Part shown: piece by piece, positions 35,048-44,094 of the stretch
How the letters are laid out: the number at the start of each line of letters is the position of its first letter
Position numbering within the stretch: position 1 is the stretch's first letter
Source of the DNA: Spirosoma profusum
GTDB lineage: Bacteria; Bacteroidota; Bacteroidia; Cytophagales; Spirosomataceae
Length of the DNA: 64,000 bases
Direction of reading: 5' to 3'
NCBI RefSeq assembly: GCF_014699005.1
Contig: NZ_JACWZY010000006.1
Coordinates: forward strand, 1 to 64,000
The notes under the pieces: generated by a model
What the model saw: only the letters and a program-made list of their open reading frames with translations
Databases searched by the model: none
Told to the model about the DNA's origin: nothing
Position numbers and translations under genes: made by a program

Positions 35048-35141
35048 GTTTTTGTCATGCTGAGGAATGAAGCATCGTAAAGATCCCGGGCGAGCTAGTT
35101 AGGAAGCGTTAAGATGCTTCGTTCCTCAGCATGACAAAAAC
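35048..35141. repeat. REP-like palindromic repeat, copy 2
   Basis: This 94-bp element has outer arms GTTTTTGTCATGCTGAGGAA and its near-complement, and inner arms AAGCATC/GATGCTT. It lies between the SDR and FAD oxidoreductase genes. Confidence 0.9.
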
Positions 35142-35185
35142 TGCTCTTATGTATAAGTTCTAACTCAAGTCAATCAGACAATAAT

Positions 35186-36769
35186 CTAGTTCGCCTGTTG
35201 TTTGTTTTGCGACTTGATCAACTGTTGTAATTTGAGTACGTCGATGTCCTGAACGGATTTTTGGCTATCAATGGCGAGACAGGCTGCCTGCGCTGCCGAT
35301 TGTCCAAGCACCATAAACACAGGTTCCATGCGGATGGAGCCGTACGCAATATGGCTGGCCGACAGACAAACCGGCACCAACAAATTCTGGATGCTGCCCC
35401 GCTTCGGAATGAGCGCTCGATAACTGACCGGATAAGGCGGAAAACCACCAACTTGTACGTCACCTTCGTTACGTACGTGCGCTACGCCGTTTGCATCTTT
35501 CACTACCAACCGCTGACAATTGTGCGAATCCATAGTATAAGCGGCCATTCCAATTGAATCGGGTACGACAACTTTGCCTTCGCAATTGGCCTGTGTCATT
35601 ACGTATTCACCCACTAATCGTCGGCCTTCGCGGATGTAAAGTTGAGGGCTAAAGTTTTTGTTATCAGTGTATTCATCTTTTGGATAACCCCATTGCAACA
35701 TTTCGTCGCGCAGGTGTTTGGGCATGCGTGGGTCGTGGCCGATGAAATAAAACAGACCCTTTGTGTACTGTTCGTGCTCGCGGATGATTTCGGCCCGGCG
35801 GGCGTAGCTGGCATTGGGGTAATCATAATTAGCGCCGATCATGTCGGTTGAAAAACCTCCGCAGTTGTTGATGTCGGTTTTTCGATTGGGCATCATCACA
35901 AAATGCATCAAATTCCAGGTCAGCTCTTTGGGCATCTTTTTGGCAATCTGACGTAGCAGTAGCTCGTATTTTGTGGAATCGTAGTCTCCAGGACGCGTAA
36001 TCGGAATGCGGTTGGCCGGGTTGTCGGTCAGGCACAGGCGAAAGTTATAGGCCTGAACCGTTTGGTCGGCGGTGCCGTTCGGGGCCAACGTAGCAGTACC
36101 AATTCCCCAAATCATTCCGCTTTCAGGTTTTCCGGGCATTACGTATGGATCGACGCCGTCGGGAAACTGGTGTTTATCGCGAAACTGTACACCATTCAAC
36201 GGTTCGTTATATTGAGTGGCCGACTCCCGGCCAACAGTAAATTCTACGCCTGATTTGGCCATCAAATCGCCTTCATAGGAACAGTCGATGAACTGTTTGG
36301 CACGTATCACTCGGTTTGGCGCAGATTTATTAGCCGAAGCTGACTCAACCGAAATCTCTTCAATACGTTGATTTACCGTTTTAACCGACGCTAACTGATA
36401 GCTATACCAAATCGGTACGTTGGCCTCCCGAACGTACTGATTAAAAACGGCTTCTGCTACGTGTGGCTCAAATGTCCACTGCTCTGGCTTCCCGTAGTGA
36501 CGTCCAATACGTTTATAAAAATTGCGCGACAGTCCTGTTATGGCTCGTTTGTTGCCAATATCGGTTGCACCTAATCCGCCCGAGGACATACCGCCCAGAT
36601 GCCGACCCGGTTCGATAAGTACGACTGATTTGCCTGATTTCTTAGCCGAATAAGCCGCAATTACTCCCGCCGACGTACCGCCATAAATGCACACATCGAC
36701 GGTGAGAGGCTGGCTATATAAATGGATGGGAAAACAAAGCAGAAACAGAACGTAGCAAAATCGATTCAT
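35186..36769 (-). CDS. Secreted FAD-dependent oxidoreductase
   Basis: The 527-residue protein has a signal peptide (CYVLFLLCFPIHLYSQ). The FAD-binding Rossmann start is VDVCIYGGTSAGVIAAYSAK and continues with VVLIEPGRHLGGMSSGGLG. This is the FAD-dependent oxidoreductase type (PF12831-like) common in Bacteroidota, where it is often exported and sits in polysaccharide or xenobiotic loci. FIDCSYEGDLMAKSGVEFTVGRES and the C-terminal GSIRMEPVFMVLGQSAAQAA are further family signs. The substrate is unknown. The signal peptide places catalysis in the periplasm or outside the cell. No partner genes are obvious next to it. Confidence 0.88.
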   Translation of the reverse strand: MNRFCYVLFLLCFPIHLYSQPLTVDVCIYGGTSAGVIAAYSAKKSGKSVVLIEPGRHLGGMSSGGLGATDIGNKRAITGLSRNFYKRIGRHYGKPEQWTFEPHVAEAVFNQYVREANVPIWYSYQLASVKTVNQRIEEISVESASANKSAPNRVIRAKQFIDCSYEGDLMAKSGVEFTVGRESATQYNEPLNGVQFRDKHQFPDGVDPYVMPGKPESGMIWGIGTATLAPNGTADQTVQAYNFRLCLTDNPANRIPITRPGDYDSTKYELLLRQIAKKMPKELTWNLMHFVMMPNRKTDINNCGGFSTDMIGANYDYPNASYARRAEIIREHEQYTKGLFYFIGHDPRMPKHLRDEMLQWGYPKDEYTDNKNFSPQLYIREGRRLVGEYVMTQANCEGKVVVPDSIGMAAYTMDSHNCQRLVVKDANGVAHVRNEGDVQVGGFPPYPVSYRALIPKRGSIQNLLVPVCLSASHIAYGSIRMEPVFMVLGQSAAQAACLAIDSQKSVQDIDVLKLQQLIKSQNKQQAN

Positions 36770-36852
36770 GGCGCAGGAATGATTGATAGCAATGTCAGAA
36801 GAGACAAAAAACGCTCAATTGGGGCCTGTATCCAAAAGTTTAAAAAGTTCAT

Positions 36853-37545
36853 CTACAAAATTGCCATGAGTTCGTTCCAGTGGCGAATGTCATAAGTAGG
36901 TTTATTATCCACGATCTGGCCTTGTGGATTATAGAATACGGTATCTAAATCAACCCGTTTGGCTCCGAGAATATCGGCCTCGTAATTATCGCCAATCATC
37001 AGGCTTTCCGATACGTTCGTTCCGCTGATTTCCATCGCGTATTGAAACACCAGTGGGTCCGGTTTTTTGGCGTTGGCTTTTTCGCTGGTAATAACGTGCG
37101 TAAAGTAATGCGTAATCTCGGAGCTAGCCATTTTAGCGGCCTGGATTTCAGCGAAACCGTTGGTAATGATGTGCATAACGTAGCGCCCATGCAGGTAATC
37201 CAGAATTTCCCGCGCTGATTCGAGCAGGTGTGCTTTGCAGGGTAACAGCTTCAGATATTCAATATTCAAATCGACCTGAATAGCCGATTCATCAACCCCC
37301 ATCGCCTGAAATACTAGTGGAAATCGGTGTTTGCGAATGTAGCTGTGTTCAATGAGATTTTTGTCGTAATCGGCCCATAACCTCCGATTGACGGCAATGA
37401 AATGACGACTAAACTCATCCGCTGACTCAATACCTAGTTCATTTAATCGAAACGTATCAAACAGCTCGACAAGGCACTCGGCAGAATTCCGGTCAAAATC
37501 CCAGAGCGTATGATCCAGGTCGAAGAAAAGATGGCGGTATTTCAT
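36853..37545 (-). CDS. YjjG-type HAD hydrolase (noncanonical pyrimidine nucleotidase)
   Basis: The 230-residue HAD phosphatase has nucleophile Asp9 and acid Asp11 in FFDLDHTLWDFD, a cap helical domain (about 17-85), motif II Thr in HIITNGF, the motif III Lys in EKANAKKPDP, and motif IV acids in MIGDNYEADILGA. YjjG-type enzymes dephosphorylate non-canonical pyrimidine nucleotides (house cleaning) and show 5'-nucleotidase activity. The DHTLWDFDRNS start is characteristic of the YjjG subgroup. It lies downstream of the ferredoxin gene on the same strand, with a 70-bp perfect palindrome between them. Confidence 0.9.
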   Translation of the reverse strand: MKYRHLFFDLDHTLWDFDRNSAECLVELFDTFRLNELGIESADEFSRHFIAVNRRLWADYDKNLIEHSYIRKHRFPLVFQAMGVDESAIQVDLNIEYLKLLPCKAHLLESAREILDYLHGRYVMHIITNGFAEIQAAKMASSEITHYFTHVITSEKANAKKPDPLVFQYAMEISGTNVSESLMIGDNYEADILGAKRVDLDTVFYNPQGQIVDNKPTYDIRHWNELMAIL

Positions 37546-37552
37546 ACTAGGG

Positions 37553-37622
37553 GAGTTATAGGGTTATAAAGTTGTAGAGACAAGGCATGCCTTGTCTCTA
37601 CAACTTTATAACCCTATAACTC
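37553..37622. repeat. Perfect 70-bp palindrome
   Basis: Two 35-nt arms meet at 37587/37588 with no mismatch. The centre is AGAGACAAGGCATGCCTTGT and its continuation; outer parts are AT-rich (GAGTTATAGGGTTATAAAG). It fills the whole gap between the ferredoxin stop and the HAD gene start and even includes a base of the stop codon. It could act as a terminator or as an RNA hairpin, or be a small mobile repeat. Confidence 0.9.
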
Positions 37623-37927
37623 TAATAATCAAGTTTGAGACGCTCAACAGGTTGATCGTTAATTAGGTGGCTTTCAACGATTTCGTTGACGTCGGAGAGT
37701 TGGACATTGCCGTAATACGTTCCTTCGGGATAAACGACCACCGCCGGACCGAACGCACAGGCGTCGAGGCAGCCGGTACGTTGGGCGCGCATTTCTTTCA
37801 ACAGACCGCGTTCGGCCAGAGCGGCTTTAAACGCATCGACCAGTTCGTTGCCATGAGCCTCGCCACATGATTTTTTGGGAGCGGCCTTTTGGTTATTGCA
37901 GATAAAAACGTGCTTTTTGTATTTCAT
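37622..37927 (-). CDS. Thioredoxin-like [2Fe-2S] ferredoxin
   Basis: The 101-residue protein has four cysteines spaced C10-x10-C21-x31-C53-x3-C57. This is the pattern of thioredoxin-fold [2Fe-2S] ferredoxins such as the NuoE-like and Aquifex/Azotobacter types. HVFICNNQKAAPKKSCG and TGCLDACAFGPAVVVYPEG are the diagnostic segments. It should transfer electrons in the cytosol; partner unknown. A TACCTTTG -7 box lies about 22 bp upstream. It is followed on the same strand by the YjjG-like gene across a long palindrome. Confidence 0.92.
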   Translation of the reverse strand: MKYKKHVFICNNQKAAPKKSCGEAHGNELVDAFKAALAERGLLKEMRAQRTGCLDACAFGPAVVVYPEGTYYGNVQLSDVNEIVESHLINDQPVERLKLDY

Positions 37928-37948
37928 AGATTAGTTTGAATCAGACTG

Positions 37949-37956
37949 CAAAGGTA
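37949..37956 (-). promoter_or_regulatory. Putative -7 box for the ferredoxin gene
   Basis: The minus strand reads TACCTTTG, matching TAnnTTTG, 22 bp before the start codon. No clear -33 partner is seen. Confidence 0.45.
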
Positions 37957-38170
37957 CGGAACCATGCCAAGCCAGTTGTTAGCTCTATTTAAAATTGACA
38001 GAATAAAGTGAGCATAGGTAAAAAATTCGTTTGCGATAGACGGTCTCGCTGTTGCGTTTATTGGTCAATATATACAGCAAACTAACCGTTCAGTAAGTTG
38101 ACCGTTTACTAAAACTATTATCAATTGAGCGGCAATTCATGGATATTTATGAAGTTATCAATAGCCTCTC

Positions 38171-40120
38171 ATGAGATTGAACTTTTACGTAATTAGCCTT
38201 ATCAGTTGCCTGCTTGTTGGCGCGGAGTCGAAGGTAATAGGCCAGACAAAGACTTCTCAACAAGTTGATTCACTGGCCAGCCAGGTGAAAAAATTACAAT
38301 CGGCTGGTAAAACTGGTGATACTACGTATGCCCGTACCGTAGCCGACTATGCGTATTATCTGTACGTTAGTGGAGCTAGTAAACAGGCCGATTCGATAGC
38401 TCGCCAGAGCGAGCAACTCGCACGAAATCTCAATTTTGGTCCGGGTGTCGCCAGGTCGATGGTGACGCAGGGGGGGGCGCAAATGCAACTAAATCACTCA
38501 GAAAATACCCTACGAATTTTCCAGCAGCTCATTCGGGATATTGAGCGATACAAACTTCCTAAATTAACCCTGTGCCGTACATTGGCGAATTTAGGAATGG
38601 TATATCGGCATCGGGGGCAGCTTAAAGAGGCCCTTGATGTTACGATGCAGGCGATTCAGATCGAAACCCGCTATACTATTCGGCCCCGCAGCGAAAGTCT
38701 GCGCGCCACGCTCGGGTATTTGTTCCGTCAAACAGGGGAGATCGACAAGGGGATAGCTTATGTCCGGGAAGGCATTGCCATCGCGCAGGAAAATGAAGAT
38801 CTTATTCAACAGGCACCCCTGGAGGTCGATTTAGGGGCGCTATATAATGAAAAGGAGCAGTATAAGCAATCCATTGTTGCTTATGGCGATGCGCTGACCC
38901 ACAGCCGACAGACCGGGTACGAGCATACGCAGGTAGATGCTCTCAATGGCCTGGCGCTCAATCACAGCGCGCTTGGTCATGCGCAACAGGCACTGGCATT
39001 TGGCAAGCAGGCGCTGGCCCTCGCCAAGCGACTCGATTATACCCATAATACAGCGAATGCTCATTACACCCTGGGCGAAGTGTACATGAAGCAGAAGCAG
39101 TACGTTGCGGCCGATGCTGAGTTACATCAGGCATTTCTGCTGGCGCAGGAAAGCGGCAGTCTGGCCAATCAGGTCTTGTTTGTGGGCGAACGGGCCGTTG
39201 TAGCCGCCCTTCGCAACGACTACCGCAACGCCTACATCTACAAGATTCAGGAACAGAAACTGCGCGATTCCGTGATGACGGATGAGCAGAAAACCCGCAC
39301 CGACGAACTGGTGGCCCGGTATGAAGCCGAAAAGAAAGAAGCTAGAATCAAACTGCTGAATCAGCAGGCGCAGCTTCGGGATAAGGAACTGGCGGTGAAA
39401 CGCTGGCAGACGAACGCCCTGCTGGTTGGCGGACTACTGATCGTGCTGCTGGGCGGAGCGGTGAGCGCCTGGCTGCTCAACCGTGCCCGACTGCGACGGC
39501 TGGAAGAAGCCCAAAATCTGCGCAAACAAATTGCCCACGATCTTCATGACGAGGTAGGCAGCACCCTCAGTAGTATTTCGATGCTGAGTAGCCATACCGA
39601 TACGTTGCTCAGCCAGAACCGCCCGGAGTCGGCCCAGAAAATTGTACAGAAAATCTACTCCGACGCCCGCCAGATTCTGGAATCCGTCGACGAAATCATC
39701 TGGACGATTAATCCGGGAAATGATTCATTGCATCGCATCGCGCTACGTTTGCGGGAATACGCCCAGCCGCTGATGGAGTCGAAAGGGATTGACCTTCAAT
39801 TCGTTGCCGACACGTCACTCGACCAAATTCCGGTATCGATGGAGGTGCGTCGTAATCTGTACCTGATTGGCAAAGAGGCTATTAATAATCTGGTCAAGTA
39901 TTCACAGGCGACTCAGGCAGTTCTGCGATTTGAGCGAAAAGAGGATCGGCTGCACGTATTGATTGAAGACAACGGGCGAGGATTTGTGCAGGAAAGCTTT
40001 AGTACCCGCAATGGACAGACCAGCATGAAACAGCGGGCCGAAGCGATGGGCGGCTCGCTGGAAGTACACTCAGTGCCTGAGCAGGGTACTCGATTAGTGC
40101 TCACTACGTTACTGGCCTGA
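38171..40120 (+). CDS. TPR sensor histidine kinase, copy 1 (NarX/LiaS class)
   Basis: The 649-residue protein has a signal-type N-terminus (FYVISLISCLLVGAES) and a periplasmic region of tetratricopeptide repeats (about 60-380). A coiled stretch follows (EAEKKEARIKLLNQQAQL), then one membrane helix (NALLVGGLLIVLLGGAVSAWLL). The cytoplasmic HisKA_3 domain has phosphoacceptor His459 in HDLHDEVGSTL, and the HATPase domain has GKEAINNLVKYSQA and DNGRGF. It should sense a periplasmic signal through the TPRs and phosphorylate the NarL-type regulator at 44095. It is the first of three tandem paralogues, with 37 bp to the next. Confidence 0.93.
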   Translation: MRLNFYVISLISCLLVGAESKVIGQTKTSQQVDSLASQVKKLQSAGKTGDTTYARTVADYAYYLYVSGASKQADSIARQSEQLARNLNFGPGVARSMVTQGGAQMQLNHSENTLRIFQQLIRDIERYKLPKLTLCRTLANLGMVYRHRGQLKEALDVTMQAIQIETRYTIRPRSESLRATLGYLFRQTGEIDKGIAYVREGIAIAQENEDLIQQAPLEVDLGALYNEKEQYKQSIVAYGDALTHSRQTGYEHTQVDALNGLALNHSALGHAQQALAFGKQALALAKRLDYTHNTANAHYTLGEVYMKQKQYVAADAELHQAFLLAQESGSLANQVLFVGERAVVAALRNDYRNAYIYKIQEQKLRDSVMTDEQKTRTDELVARYEAEKKEARIKLLNQQAQLRDKELAVKRWQTNALLVGGLLIVLLGGAVSAWLLNRARLRRLEEAQNLRKQIAHDLHDEVGSTLSSISMLSSHTDTLLSQNRPESAQKIVQKIYSDARQILESVDEIIWTINPGNDSLHRIALRLREYAQPLMESKGIDLQFVADTSLDQIPVSMEVRRNLYLIGKEAINNLVKYSQATQAVLRFERKEDRLHVLIEDNGRGFVQESFSTRNGQTSMKQRAEAMGGSLEVHSVPEQGTRLVLTTLLA

Positions 40121-40157
40121 TACGTATCGGTCAGCTACCAATCTAACCACATCTACT

Positions 40158-42089
40158 ATGAGAAACTGCTACGTATTACGTATTATTCTGTTCAGTTTTC
40201 TGACTATAAATGGTTCGGTGGCTGTGGCTCAGGTGCCTAAATCACTCGATTCATTGGAAACGTATGTTAAAACGCATACGTCTCCCGACACCAACTATGT
40301 ACAGGCAATCATCAGTCTGGCGTATGAGCTGAGTACAAAAAAAGCAGCTCACCAGCGCGCTGATTCCTTATTGCAGATTGCCGAAAAGGTATCTGTTCAG
40401 TTGGACTACGGACGGGGAGTGGCCCGCACCTATAACAACATGGGCAATACCTGCTACCTGACCAACCGACCAAAAGAAGCATTAGGGCATTTCCAGAAAG
40501 CACTGAAAATAGGAGAAAAGTACAAACTCCATCCCCGGACAATAGCCCTGACCTTGTCCAATATCGCCATAGCGTATTCCAAATTAGGGCAGCCCGATAA
40601 GGTGGTTGAGATTGAACTTCAGTCGCTGCAACTACAGAAACAATATAACCTGAAGCCGCTTCCATCCAGCTACGAAAACATCGGCCACGCGCTGAAGCGG
40701 ATGAATGAACAGAAAGAAGCTATTGACTATTACCAACAAGCCCTTGCCATAAAGAGAACAGCCAATAACCCCTACGGGATGGCCATTACCGAGCACAATA
40801 TTGGTCGCTGTTATGATGATCTGAACCAGGAGATGCCCGCCATAAGCCACTACAAAACAGCACTTAATTACATACTTGGCTCTGATTATGAACTACTAAG
40901 GGCTGATATTCTGGGTAATATTGGATTAGCCCTGCGGAAAGAAAAACGTTTTCAGCAAGCGAAACCTTACCTCGAACAGTCACTGGCAATTGCTATTAAA
41001 CAGAAAAACAATGAATCAATAGGTAGCGGCTACTTCAGCCTGGGCCGATTCTATGAAGAAATCAAAGACTATAAACAAGCGGAGCAGTACATGAAAAAAG
41101 CCCTCGCTCTGGCTAACGGAGATGACGATAAAGCGAATATTGCCTTGTATACTCAGGGACTGGCCGACCTCTACGGGGGTATGAAAAACTTCCAGCAAGC
41201 CTACGTTTTCCAGCTCGAACGAAACCAGCGCATGGATTCTACCACGGCCATCCGCACCAGCGCCGAAGTGCAGCGGATGGTGGCCAAATACGAAACCGAG
41301 AAAAAAGAAGCACGTATCAAACTGCTTCAGCAGGAAGCCAAACTAAATCAGCAACAAGCCGAGCGCACTAGCTTCCGCACCAATGCGCTGCTTATCGGAG
41401 CTGCTCTGCTGTTGCTGTTAGGCGTAGCCGTGAGCGCCTGGTTGCTAAATCGGGCCAAAGTCCGGCGGCTGGAAGAAGCTCAGCAACTTCGTAAGCAAAT
41501 CGCTCATGACCTTCACGATGAGGTGGGCAGCACCCTCAGTAGTATTTCCATGCTCAGCGGCCATACTGATACGTTGCTTCGTCAGAACCAGCCCGAATCG
41601 GCTCAGAAAATGGTGCAGAAAATCTACTCCGACGCCCGTCAGATTCTTGAATCAATTGACGAAATCATCTGGACAATCAATCCGAGCAATGATACGTTGC
41701 ACCGCATCGCGTTACGCTTGCAGGAGTACGCCCAACCCCTGATGGAGTCGAAAAATATCAACTTTACCTTCCAGGTTGACCCAACTTTAGAGGAAACGCC
41801 TATTTCGATGGAGGTACGACGTAGTTTATACCTGATTGGTAAAGAAGCGATTAATAATTTAATCAAGTACTCACAAGCCACACAGGCAACGGTGAAATTT
41901 GAACGTAGTGATACCCAACTACGGGTGCTGATTGAAGACAATGGGCAAGGTTTTGATACGTCCCAACAAAGTGGGCGAACGGGCCAGACCAGCATGAAGC
42001 AGCGTGCACAAGCGATGGGTGGTTTGCTGGAGGTACGTTCAGTGCCGGAGCAGGGGACACAGTTGGTATTCACTACGTCATTAGCCTGA
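40158..42089 (+). CDS. TPR sensor histidine kinase, copy 2
   Basis: The 643-residue protein has the same layout as copy 1: exported N-terminus (ILFSFLTINGSVAVAQ), TPR array (about 70-360), linker EKKEARIKLLQQEAKL, membrane helix (NALLIGAALLLLLGVAVSAWLL), phosphoacceptor His453 in HDLHDEVGSTL and ATP-binding motifs (GKEAINNLIKYSQA, DNGQGF). The cytoplasmic half is very close to copy 1, while the TPR part has diverged. That suggests duplication followed by change of the sensed signal. The next kinase gene starts 4 bp after its stop. Confidence 0.93.
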   Translation: MRNCYVLRIILFSFLTINGSVAVAQVPKSLDSLETYVKTHTSPDTNYVQAIISLAYELSTKKAAHQRADSLLQIAEKVSVQLDYGRGVARTYNNMGNTCYLTNRPKEALGHFQKALKIGEKYKLHPRTIALTLSNIAIAYSKLGQPDKVVEIELQSLQLQKQYNLKPLPSSYENIGHALKRMNEQKEAIDYYQQALAIKRTANNPYGMAITEHNIGRCYDDLNQEMPAISHYKTALNYILGSDYELLRADILGNIGLALRKEKRFQQAKPYLEQSLAIAIKQKNNESIGSGYFSLGRFYEEIKDYKQAEQYMKKALALANGDDDKANIALYTQGLADLYGGMKNFQQAYVFQLERNQRMDSTTAIRTSAEVQRMVAKYETEKKEARIKLLQQEAKLNQQQAERTSFRTNALLIGAALLLLLGVAVSAWLLNRAKVRRLEEAQQLRKQIAHDLHDEVGSTLSSISMLSGHTDTLLRQNQPESAQKMVQKIYSDARQILESIDEIIWTINPSNDTLHRIALRLQEYAQPLMESKNINFTFQVDPTLEETPISMEVRRSLYLIGKEAINNLIKYSQATQATVKFERSDTQLRVLIEDNGQGFDTSQQSGRTGQTSMKQRAQAMGGLLEVRSVPEQGTQLVFTTSLA

Positions 42090-42093
42090 TCCA

Positions 42094-44013
42094 ATGAAAC
42101 ACTACCGACGCTACGTATTAAGTTTGATTTTGAGTCAGTTACTGGTTGTGGTGGCTCGGGCACAGCCTACTGCTACGTCCGTTTCCGACTCGCTGCTACG
42201 TTACCTGCAAACGGCAAAACAGGACACGAGCTACGTGCGGGTAGCCAACGAGTACGCTAACAGGTTAATTAATTTTGTCGACGACTTAGCCAAAGCCGAT
42301 TCGGTGCTTCGAAGTACGGAACGGTTAGCTAAACGATTAAACGACCCGATGGGGTTACAACGCGTTTATTTTAATCGTGGGCGTTATTGGATGCGTTCCG
42401 ATGAGGGTAATCTTGCTCCTTCCATACAAGCCTTTGAGAAAGCTCGTCAACTTGTTCTGGATGCTCATTTGCCGCCGGGCGAGTTGCAGCGAAATCTATC
42501 AGGACTTGGTCAGGCATATTTCTTCAATAATCAGTTTGAAGTATCGCTTCGCTACTATTTAGACGCGATTCAGCTCACGGAGCGATATAAATTAAATGAG
42601 TATGTTACGTTGGCATACAGCGGGGCGGGTGAAGTACTGAGAACAATGGGCCGGGAGCAGGAAGCCAAAAAATATGCCCAAAAGGCGTATGAAGTAGCCC
42701 AAACCGACCGTGACCGTTCGATGCGCCTGCGAGCCGAACTAACAATCGCTTATTATTACAAAGGACGGAGCGATAGTCAGCAGGCTTTGGTGCATTTCAG
42801 AAAAGCACTCACTTATGTTGATCAATATGCAAATAGAACGATAAAAGTGTCGCTGTGGGGTGATCTTAGTAATTTTTACAGGGCAACAAAACAGTACGAT
42901 TCCGCTTTCCATTACCTGGAAATTGCCAGGCTGTATTGTCTTCGAAATGAAGTAAGTCTGGGGGCAAAACTCTGGATTAATACCTGTCTGGGGAATTATT
43001 ATCAGGATACACGCAACTACGTTCGGGCAGAAGCTTCTTTTAGGAAAGCCTGGCAGATTGCCAATCAGTATAACTGGGCACTTGAAAAGAAAGAAGCCAG
43101 CGAATCTTTAGCAAATCTTTATGCCCAAACCAATCAATTTCAGAAAGCTTATCGATTTCAGGTTTTGCTTAGCCAGTTAAACGACTCGCTGTTCTCAAAC
43201 CAATCCGCTCAGAAGATCCGGGATCTGGAAACCCGACACCAGATTGAGAAACGGGAAACGCAAATTAAACTGCTCAACCAGCAAACGCAGAATGCTCAAT
43301 TTCAACGTAATGCCTGGATCATAGGGGCAGCGTTATTGCTTTTTTTAGGGATTACGATCAGTGCCTGGTTGCTGAACCGGGCCCGACTCAGGCGGCTTCA
43401 GGAAGCGCAGGCGCTACGTCAGCAGATTGCGCACGATTTGCATGATGAGGTAGGTAGTACATTGTCAAGTATCTCGTTATTGAGTGGCATGGCAAAGGGA
43501 TTGATCGCCCAGAACCGTCCGGAACGTATTGAACAGGCGATTCACAAAATCAATACCGACGCGCGTCAGATTCTCGAATCAGTTGACGAAATTATCTGGA
43601 CCATCAATCCCGGCAATGATACATTGCACCGCATCGCACTACGTTTGCAGGAGTACGCCCAACCCCTGATGGAATCTAAAGACATCGATTTTGACTTTAC
43701 AGTCGATGCTACGTTGGATGGATTTCCGGTACCGATGGAGGTGCGTCGGAATTTGTATCTGATTGGTAAAGAAGCCATTAATAATCTGGTGAAATATTCG
43801 CATGCGATGAAGGCTACGCTACGTTTCGAGCAACAGAATGGGCAGCTTAAGGTATTGATCGAAGACGATGGGCAAGGATTCGACGTAGCACAGCCAACCA
43901 CGCGGACCGGCCAAACCAGTATGCAGCAACGCGCCACAGATATGGGCGGTACGTTGGCTATCCAGTCGACGCCGGGGCTGGGGACCCGTTTGCAGTTGGT
44001 CGTTGGCTTGTGA
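42094..44013 (+). CDS. TPR sensor histidine kinase, copy 3
   Basis: The 639-residue third tandem paralogue has an exported N-terminus (YVLSLILSQLLVVVARAQ), TPR region (about 60-360) and membrane helix (AWIIGAALLLFLGITISAWLL). Phosphoacceptor His450 is in HDLHDEVGSTL, and the HATPase motifs are GKEAINNLVKYSHA and DDGQGF. All catalytic motifs are intact, so it should be active. Its linker (HQIEKRETQIKLLNQQTQN) and TPR part differ most from the other two. An 81-bp gap with a promoter-like sequence separates it from the response regulator. Confidence 0.93.
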   Translation: MKHYRRYVLSLILSQLLVVVARAQPTATSVSDSLLRYLQTAKQDTSYVRVANEYANRLINFVDDLAKADSVLRSTERLAKRLNDPMGLQRVYFNRGRYWMRSDEGNLAPSIQAFEKARQLVLDAHLPPGELQRNLSGLGQAYFFNNQFEVSLRYYLDAIQLTERYKLNEYVTLAYSGAGEVLRTMGREQEAKKYAQKAYEVAQTDRDRSMRLRAELTIAYYYKGRSDSQQALVHFRKALTYVDQYANRTIKVSLWGDLSNFYRATKQYDSAFHYLEIARLYCLRNEVSLGAKLWINTCLGNYYQDTRNYVRAEASFRKAWQIANQYNWALEKKEASESLANLYAQTNQFQKAYRFQVLLSQLNDSLFSNQSAQKIRDLETRHQIEKRETQIKLLNQQTQNAQFQRNAWIIGAALLLFLGITISAWLLNRARLRRLQEAQALRQQIAHDLHDEVGSTLSSISLLSGMAKGLIAQNRPERIEQAIHKINTDARQILESVDEIIWTINPGNDTLHRIALRLQEYAQPLMESKDIDFDFTVDATLDGFPVPMEVRRNLYLIGKEAINNLVKYSHAMKATLRFEQQNGQLKVLIEDDGQGFDVAQPTTRTGQTSMQQRATDMGGTLAIQSTPGLGTRLQLVVGL

Positions 44014-44031
44014 GGTCATACGTTTATCCGA

Positions 44032-44062
44032 TTTACTGGCGTCAATGGTTACCCTATTTTTG
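44032..44062 (+). promoter_or_regulatory. Putative promoter of the response regulator gene
   Basis: TATTTTTG at 44055-44062 matches TAnnTTTG, with a TTTA (one change from TTTG) 19 bp upstream at 44032-44035. The box is 33 bp before the start codon, so the regulator may be expressed apart from the kinases. Confidence 0.5.
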
Positions 44063-44094
44063 TCTAATTGTAGTGTGCAGATTCCCACATAATT

